From the NCBI GenBank assembly GCA_016081115.2, contig CM071934.1, positions 64,465,267-64,529,266 on the forward strand: a DNA stretch of 64,000 nucleotides, written 5' to 3'. Source of the stretch: Rehmannia glutinosa. Taxonomy: Eukaryota; Streptophyta; Magnoliopsida; Lamiales; Orobanchaceae. The position numbers and the translations under genes are program-made. Below the pieces are notes generated by a model that was given only the letters and a program-made list of their open reading frames with translations, did not search any database and was not told where the DNA came from. Within the stretch, counting starts at the first letter, position 1, and every line of letters begins with the position of its first letter. This document shows, in pieces, positions 56,836 through 64,000 of the stretch.

Positions 56836-59204
56836 TAGAAAAATCCAAATGAGTCGTGAGTACCATAATGATTCTAAAGAGTCTTTCAATAAATCTGAAA
56901 TGAAAGCTTTTTCATATCAATTCCGACATTTTTATGAAACCATATATATTGACAAACATTATTTCTTTCAAAACGCAATGGAATTCCCTAGTCTTGATGT
57001 TATGTTTTGCATATATTTGAGTAAGTTTTATGTGATGATTTGTGCATATTTTTAGTGTATTTTATTTGCATATGGAATGTTTTAGTGTGAAGTTGAATTA
57101 TTTTGTTTTTTTCTAGGTATTGGTAGATTAAACAAGTTTTGGGGACAAAAACATCAAAAAGCAATTTCGCACAAATGCGCGCGATCTTCGTAATTGTGTA
57201 TAACTTTTCCGTCCAAAGTCCAATTAACCTGATTCTTATGCATTGGAAAGATAAGAGAGAGTTCTATAATGTATATTTTTCTACTCAATTCCAATTCGGA
57301 CATTTGAAGGGGTTAAAATCGGTGCAAGTGGAAACAATGTAATGAAATTTTAGAAATACTATGTCTTAGTATATTGGCCATAACTCTCTATAAAAAATTG
57401 ATATTAAGGTCATTCAAGCAGCTATGGAAAGCTAATAGATAGAACGCAACTCATAAGAACAATGAGAGCAAAATTATGCATTTTTAAGGTGCGAAGTAGT
57501 GCACAAAGGTTACGGTCGTTCTTTCTTGCAAAGACATTTTGGCAAGCGCGATCGCTCATTAGGCTCCGAAAGAGAAGTGCGCGATCGGTCGCGCGTGGAG
57601 TGCATAATCGTGCATCGTGATATTTTGTCCAATCTTTGTGATTTTCTTTCCTTTTTGGATTTTCCCACCATTTATTGGATTAAGGGCTTATAAATAACAC
57701 TTGGGAGATCCATATTTTCGTACACTTTTATTACTTATCACTTTAAAACCCATGTTTTCTTTGCTTTTCTCTACCATCCAACACTTGGGATTTATTGTTC
57801 TTATACCGAGAGATATTTTGCTACTAGATCAAAGCATATTATTGTTTTGTCTTCTATATGATTTTCAATTGTTTGGTGATTGCTATTATTACATGATAAT
57901 ATTTATAATTGCTTTCTCTCTCTCGATTGAATTGATGAATCCATCTACAAGCATGAACTAAATTCCTTGTTGTAGGATTAGGATGAGTTAAATTGTATAA
58001 TATTGAGTGATTGATTATGCCTTTATCCTGATTGAATTGATTTGTAATTGATTGTTTGGCCAACTTTTGATTATCTTGAAGTAATAATTGAGATCAAGGG
58101 ATGAGATTATTGTCGACTAAATTCAATTAGGGGGTTTGTTATGAATCATCAATATATTATCTAACTTGGTTCATTAATTGGGAAACTTTGATCTATCTAG
58201 ACTTAATATGTGAATATGAGAGTTATCGAGATCTAGGCCTAGTTTATATTTATTTTTTCTTAATTGTTAATTGCATAATAAATTAATTGATATTCTACTT
58301 GAGATTTGATAAGACGATTTCGAATCCTAGACATTTTATCCATATCGTTCTCCGGGTTTAATTGTGTTTTTTTAATTGGTCATTTTATTTTTCTTTTGAT
58401 AATTAAAAATTACACAAATCGATTAGAGTGTTTAGGATTTAAATTCTATCTTTTGTGATACGCAAATTATTTGCGGCTATATCTTCCTCAAGAGATTATT
58501 TTTGTTAACTTGTCGCCTACAATTGATCTCGTACTCTTGCAAGTGTTGCTAGATTAATTTAGGTGTTTATCGGTTGAACATGTTAAATCTATGACCAATG
58601 AATTTCATACCTTTAGGCGGTTTGATGAGATCCAAAATGTCATTATCTTTTATGAGTGCCATCTAAATTTTTTGGTACAACTTTTTGAGGTTGTTGAGTT
58701 TACCATTTAGAAACACTATGTTATTCCGAAAGGAGTTCCTCAACATTATCAAGATTATATTGATAATTTGAATTTCAATCTTGAATAATTTTAGGAGTGA
58801 AAGTCTAATCATTGTCAATTACGGTTTTAGGAGAAAAACAAATTCCTCTTTGAGGACAATGTCGATAATCTTAATCTCTCTTCCAAACTCGAGCTTCCTC
58901 AAGAAATTGTATACGTATAGAATACTAATTTAAATCCCGATTCTCATTTGTTTCAAGAAAAAATGACACAAATAATATATGAATAGAAAGTTTATTCAAG
59001 GGATAAATCAAACCATATAAATTCAAGCTATAAAATGAACCAAAAATAAGCAAAACATGATTAAAACAAACTACACGTTTTCAGAATTTCCAAATATAAC
59101 AAACTCATACCTAAACTTTGATTGGCTATATCTATCTCATTTTAAGTCCAAATTTACGCACATGATTATGGTTGTAAAGCCCTTTCTACAAGGATTCTAA
59201 CCGA
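56836..59204 (+). repeat. Probable Ty3-type LTR and adjacent sequence
   Basis: A TATA box GGCTTATAAATAAC at 57685-57698 on the plus strand is followed by a long AT-rich leader with 'tgaactaaattccttgttg' and 'taggattaggatgagttaaattg', a pattern I associate with large Ty3/gypsy (Athila-like) LTRs. Upstream (57170-57600) are several GCGCGATC motifs. Boundaries, primer site and coding sequence were not found. After 58700 a few open stretches appear but no domain. K begins at 59205. Confidence 0.35.
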
Positions 59205-59785
59205 TGATACCCGAGCCGAATCGGAAAAAAATAGGTCTACGGGGCCATTCAAATGATGATGATGTAAGCCGTCCAAGATGACGTGAACCGACTAGGATGA
59301 TATAAGCAACGAAGCCGATGACGTGGCATGAGCGGGATCGGCCCACTATAACCAATCAAAATCCAGAAATGCTCCACTCAACAAATCTTACACTAAGTGG
59401 ATTCAACATTCGATGGCGTACCAAGATGCCACCACAACCAATGGGACAAGTCAACAAGTTCCTCCCAACACATGGCCGCATGCGCCTCATGCACACCAGG
59501 GAAGACATGTGCCCGACAATAATTCCACTATTATACTAGATGTAATAATGATTAGCCCACTAATTGTATTAGTATAAATATTTATTAGGAAAAAGATAAG
59601 AGAGATAATACTACTATAAAGCTCGTAAGATTCAAATTGGGAGATCTAAACCGACCGGACAAGCTCTCTCGGTCTTTGATATAATAAGGCGAATTAGCCA
59701 CTTTTCACATATTCCAAGTGTTCATTTAATTTCCAAGTCGTTATATTTACATATTTTGGTTGTTGATCCAAGAAGCACGTCAACA
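59205..59785 (+). repeat. K 5' LTR
   Basis: Starts TGATACCCGAGCCG, ends CACGTCAACA, 581 bp. TATA box AGTATAAATATT at 59571-59582. Shorter than J's 734-bp LTR; the middle parts differ. The five bases before it are 'accga', the possible target duplication. Confidence 0.82.
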
Positions 59786-59788
59786 AAT

Positions 59789-59805
59789 TGGCGCTAGAAG
59801 GAGGG
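59789..59805 (+). other. Primer binding site of K
   Basis: TGGCGCTAGAAGGAGGG, three bases past the LTR end. I do not assign the tRNA. Confidence 0.8.
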
Positions 59806-59879
59806 CCCATTTGGTTCATCAACTTTTCAAGACATCCAAGCTATCCCAGTAGAGGTAATTTGTTTCACTTTCTGCCAAA

Positions 59880-61500
59880 ATGAGTGAGAATTCCGAAAAC
59901 CTACGTAGAATCGAAGCCCCCAAGAAACTCAAAATGGCCAAATGCCCTTGCACGGTTTCCCGCCAACCCAAATTTTATCCAACAGATAAACCAGCTCGTT
60001 ACCCAAACCCTTGAGAATCCTCCACCACAAATACAGCCTCCCCCACCAATACAACCCCCACGAGTCGATCCACCACTAAACACAAACGCCAACCCACAAG
60101 ATCCAACACCCTCAAACAATGATAACCAAGAAGTCAACTCTCAAAATAGACATCCTGATGAAAGACGTGGAAGGAGAAGACCACGAGACGATCACGGTGA
60201 ACACGATCGAGTGGTCAATCATCACCGTTGTTGCTTGCCCCCCGATGAGCCCATTCGGTATTTGCGGGATGCTTGGGGGCGGACCCACTCCGGGAAAGGC
60301 CTTTGCGATCCATCAACTCCATGCTCCTATTTCCTAATGACGAGAGAACCACCTAGGGCCAACGGGGCTCAAGGTCCCGATCCGATTAACGAGCAAGAGG
60401 TGGAGATCTTGCACCTTCGACGCCGTTTGAATGAGTTGGAAAAAACACCCGATGATGCTCAATACCGGCCCGGCTGGTGGCGGGCGAGAACAGACATCGT
60501 GTCACCCTTTGCTCCAAACATTTTTTGAACTCCTCTCCCCGCGAAGTTTAAAGTTCCCTAAATTGGTCCGTATGATGGAGAAAGCGACCCAACTACTCAC
60601 ATCCATAAATACTTGGCATGGATGGAGTTGTATAGTGAGTGATGCTATTCTATGCGAGCATTCCCTCTAACCCTTGGCGACAGAGCCCATCGATGGTTTC
60701 GGACCCTACCCCAAGGATCCATTCATTCTTGGAACTTTTTGATGCCCGCCACCACCCACTTCCCGATGTCCAAAGTTCGCGCGCACCGAAGGACTCCTTG
60801 TAAACATTAAGCAAGGCAAAGATGAGCTGTTGAAGATTTACATTGCCAGGTTTAACAAGCAAATCCAAGAAATAGAGCCGGTCTCGGACAACGCAATGCT
60901 CATAGCGCCGCCATGGCGGGCTCACACCCGATACTCGATTCATTATATCGCCCATGAGTCGGGGCGAGCACGTACCAAGAATTCCTTATTCGGGCGAGCG
61001 TCACATCTGTCTAAGGAGGCCATGGCGATTTAGGGCCCGAACAAAAAAACTTCGAGTGCCAAAAAAGATGGCAAGATAGAAGCCGCTTCAGTTCCGGTTG
61101 GGATTCAAGTCTTTTGCGGAGAATCGACCACATGATACAAGTTGTACCAAGAAGTCTCGCACCAAGTAGCGGCGATGAGAAGCACCTTGACCCACACCCC
61201 ATCGGCCATTTGGAAAGACATCAAGAACTTAAATCTTCTCGCCACCAACTCACCCTTTGAAGTGGATCCATCCAAGTTAGACGGCAATGAATATTATTGT
61301 TACCATAAATCCATCGGACATGAAACGGATGAGTGTAGGGATCTCATTCGAGGATCATGAGAATAGTGCGAGAGAGGAGGATTGAAGAGATATGTTCACG
61401 AATTGCCACCACCGCCACCGATTGCTCCCGAACAAATTCGGAGCGAGTAGCCAATCGGGTCGTTTACCACCTCACAATGATAATCCGGCATAGGAGATCT
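59880..61500 (+). pseudogene. K gag
   Basis: Start ATG at 59880 (MSENSENLRRIEAPKK); a frameshift near 59940 leads into the long open frame to 60528 with FPANPNFIQQINQLVTQTLE, a proline-rich stretch (PPPPIQPPRVDPPL), and EVEILHLRRRLNELEKTP. The gag core follows in pieces: INTWHGW (60607), DRAHRWFRTLP-like DNA (60680-60710), IARFNKQIQEIEPVSD (60840-60890) and TPSAIWKDIKNLNLLATN (61196-61250). The zinc-binding end reads CYHKSIGHETDEC (61298-61336). It builds the particle. Several shifts and stops. Confidence 0.8.
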
Positions 61501-61559
61501 TGACATTAATCAACACCAACAGGGGGCCGAGGACAACCGGTCCGTCGAGAAAAAGAAAA

Positions 61560-62360
61560 GTTGAAATCGAGTGGCTACAAATGTTGAGAAAGCAGGTGTG
61601 GGTTGCGGAGAGATCCGGGAACGCCGCCTAATGGGGTATTTTACTTTTTCCGATCAAGACACCGATCAGCTCGTACATCCTCACTACGATCCTTTGGTCA
61701 TCACAAAGACCGATCATGGGCATCCCCGTGCACAGGATCTTGGTTGACTCTGGCGGCTACGCCTCGATCATTTACATCGAGCCTTCAGGAGATTGAATGT
61801 GGACGGCGACTACATCGCAGACCGTGCAACGACAACATTCTGGGATTTTGAGGGGAAGAATCATCCCATTTGGTGAAGTGGATTTATCTATTCAAATGGA
61901 CAGAGGGGGCGCACAAGAGAACTGTGATCACCACATTCAAGATCATCAATTCGACTCCGAGTACAACGCCATCATCGGACGACCACTGCTTTATCACTTA
62001 AAGAAAGCCGTCTCAGTGTACCATTTCTGCATTAAATTTCCAACCCCGGACGGAGAAGGAATTCACAAAGGAAATCGAGAGAATCCAGGAGTTCTCACAA
62101 AGATTAGGCCAATTAAGATCAATGTTGTCGAGAAAGAGGAATCCGACAAGTCGAGAGTGAAGACATAAGGTCGGCGATGAGCCCAAGCGAACACTAAACC
62201 AGGAAACCAAACCAAAACTCCAATAGAAGCCGACCCGGCGGCCCGAAAAGAGCCAATGACGAAGCGAGAAGAATTGTTCTTCCCGAAAAAAAAAGGACAA
62301 AGCAAAAAGCGCAAGCATCTTGAGCCAATGGAAGATATCGACATAGTAGATCTTTGATAA
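61560..62360 (+). pseudogene. K protease
   Basis: RILVDSGGYASIIYI with the catalytic DSG at 61746-61754, preceded by a remnant HYDPLVITKT-type stretch. Downstream in another frame are FGEVDLSIQMDRGG, FDSEYNAIIGRPLLYHLKKAVS and YHFCIKFPT (61870-62045), the standard Tat protease end. The link to RT is Lys/Glu-rich (KKRKHLEPMEDID-like, 62295-62340). The aspartic protease matures Gag-Pol. One frameshift lies between 61780 and 61800. Confidence 0.78.
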
Positions 62361-62439
62361 GCAAAACGGGGCGCCCGGCTCGGGAATCGGTCACAATCTA
62401 CAAGAACCGCTCCGATAAGAGATCATCAAATTTCTGAGC

Positions 62440-63175
62440 AACAACTTAGACGTGTTCGCATGGACTCATCTTTGACATGCCAGGCATTGACCCCAAACAT
62501 GCCCGTCACCGATATCGACAACACCTATCGGCCCGTGGTTTAAAAAGAAAAGAAAATTAGGCCCGACGGACAAGTCGTGTTTGGAGGCCGAAGTCAACAA
62601 ACTCTTGGACAATAAGTTCATCGGGAGGCACTCTTCCGTGATAGGTGGCCAACCCCATGTTCTAGTCAAGAAGAGCCATGGCGAGTGGCATCTTTGCATA
62701 GACTTCACTTCGATTTAAACAAGACGTGCTCGAAAGACAATTATCCCCTTCGAATATTGACTACATGGTCGACGCCACAACAGCCACAAATTAATGAGCT
62801 TCATGGACGCATATTCAAAGCAAAACTAGATCCGGATGCACCGGACGACGAAACAAATACTTCCTTCTACTCGGCCCGAGGAGTATATTACTACAAGATG
62901 ATGCCATTCGCCTAAAAAATGATGGGGCAACCTATCGGAGGTTAGTCAACAAAATGTTTGAAAAGGCGATAGGTCATACGATGGAAGTATATGTAGATGA
63001 TATGCTTGTAAAATATCTATATCTTTGCGATCATCTTTATGATCTTAATGAAATGTTCAAAATTTTATGCGAGTACAAGATGATGTTAAATCTAAAAAAT
63101 ATACATTCGGGTCACTCGGGTAAATTTTTAGGATATATGGTAAGCCAAAGGGAATAGAGGCTAATCCGGATAAAA
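62440..63175 (+). pseudogene. K reverse transcriptase
   Basis: Starts with MPGIDPKHARHRY (62477-62515). Then come pieces of the fingers domain (HRLHFDLNKTCSKDNYPL, 62691-62745, in one frame; MSFMDAYS-like DNA at 62800), TSFYSARGVYYYKMMPFA (62858-62915), and MEVYVDDMLVKYLYLCDHL with YVDD at 62990-63001, then EYKMMLNLKN and GKFLGYMVSQRE (63116-63155). It copies element RNA to DNA. Frame changes and at least one stop inside. Confidence 0.82.
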
Positions 63176-63179
63176 TCAA

Positions 63180-64000
63180 AGCTATAGTCAACTTGGAACC
63201 CTAACTCTGTTAAAAAGTGCAAAGCTTAACTGGGCGCCTAGCCACTTTAAGTATATCATCTCAAGGTCGACGATAAATGTAAACCATTCTTCGAGATAAT
63301 AAAGAAAAATAAGGATTTCGAATGGACAGAGCGATCGAGCAAAGATTTGAATCATCAAGCAACACTTAGCATCAATCCATATCTTGGCATAACCGAGCCA
63401 GGGAAAGACTTATATTTATACCTAAAAGTTTCCAAGTATCTTTGTCACTCAAGTACTCATCGATTGGATAATTCGATTCAACATCCATTTATTATATCGG
63501 CCAAGCCCGCGATCTTTGAACTAAGATACTCTCCAATGGAAACGCTAGCATATGCATTGATCATCTCGGCACGAAGCTAAGGCCGTACTTTGGAGCACAA
63601 AATCATTATGTTAGCAAATTATCCTCTGAAACAAGTCATGCACTCGACCCAACACTTTAGGTTGGATGATCAAATGGGTTGTGGAGCTCACCAATCGAGA
63701 TTTCATATGAGCCAAGGACAAAGATCAAAGGACAAGCACTGGCGACTTCATTACGAGTTCACTCCGTCGTTCAATGGACATCATCGAAGAGTAAGCATGG
63801 AAGTTGTTTGTCGATGGATCTTCCACCGCATACCGAGTAGGGGGATTGTGATAATCAATCCAAAGCACAAATGCTCTTTGCTTGGGTCATATGATTCCGA
63901 TTTCCAGGTGACCAACAATGAGGCGGAGTATGAAGCACTACTAGCGGTCATCAATGGGTCTCAAGAAATCAAGCATTCAAAGTGACTCCCAGTTGGTAGT
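63180..64000 (+). pseudogene. K RNase H and second (plant aRH) RNase H
   Basis: The thumb and first RNase H are in pieces: KPFFEIIKKNKDFEW-like DNA (63280-63325), GKDLYLYLKVS and YALIISARS (63394-63580), KIIMLANYPLKQVMHS (63600-63650). The second RNase H is well kept: KLFVDGSSTAYRVGG (63800-63850), then DFQVTNNEAEYEALLAVING (63898-63957), giving the first Asp and the Glu of the catalytic set. The window ends before the rest. Presence of both domains identifies the Tat lineage. Confidence 0.82.

Larger units (their letters stand above)
59205..64000 (+). mobile_element. Ty3/gypsy element K, Tat lineage, 5' half
   Basis: Full 5' LTR, primer site, gag, protease, RT, RNase H and the start of the second RNase H; it runs past the window end. 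It is closely related to J: the same gag start, the same LTR ends and the same primer site. Sense ORFs carry many shifts, but domains are better kept than in J. Confidence 0.85.

Noticed and set aside
1..64000. An unknown defence or biosynthetic gene system
   Set aside because: Every supportable coding region belongs to a known transposable-element class; no operon-like or multi-gene host cluster is present.

Overview
The window is a plant nuclear intergenic region made almost entirely of transposable elements nested in one another. I see no host gene, rRNA or tRNA locus, CRISPR array or bacterial gene structure. The plant origin follows from the element types: Ty1/copia elements with an env-like extra ORF and initiator-Met-type primer sites, Ty3/gypsy Tat-lineage elements with a second RNase H, a CACTA (En/Spm) DNA transposon with TNP2 transposase, and a Cassandra TRIM carrying 5S rRNA sequence in its LTRs. 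The species cannot be read from this; a eudicot is my guess. Almost every coding region is broken by stops, frameshifts or deletions. Element names (A, B, C and so on) are mine.

Layout. 1-179: piece of copia gag (minus). 180-9109: a pair of about 1.1-kb LTRs (element B, minus) enclosing a decayed CACTA transposon (1277-7772) and a short primer-site remnant. 9110-22074: element A, a Sirevirus-like copia on the minus strand with both LTRs, gag, pol and a long env-like region, itself hit by a complete Cassandra element (11771-12631, target duplication TGTGG). 22075-27384: element C, a related copia on the plus strand, so A and C form a large inverted repeat. 27388-29678: gag and LTR of a Ty3/gypsy element (M, minus). 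29679-35905: copia LTR pieces and a shrunken copia (E, plus), interrupted by copia D (minus, 30223-33302). 35906-37362 and 47716-50331: two parts of one minus-strand copia (F/G) split by J.

37363-47715: element J, a Tat-lineage Ty3/gypsy element (plus). It has gag, protease, reverse transcriptase, two RNase H domains and integrase, then a 49-bp tandem repeat and an antisense gene with its own TATA box and an apparent intron, then a polypurine tract and 3' LTR. 50332-54441: 3' end of a plus-strand Sirevirus-like copia (H). 54442-59204: older LTR remnants with little coding sense. 59205-64000: 5' half of a second Tat element (K, plus), running off the window.

Within each element the parts act together. 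LTRs carry promoter and ends, the primer site and polypurine tract prime reverse transcription, gag forms the particle, and protease/RT/RNase H/integrase copy and insert the DNA. The more unusual parts are accessory: a promoter-like spacer between pol and the env-like ORF seen in both A and C, the antisense intron-bearing gene of J, a piece of that intron copied in frame into its exon, and the 5S-bearing Cassandra. Domain names come from recognising motifs by eye; no database search was possible.
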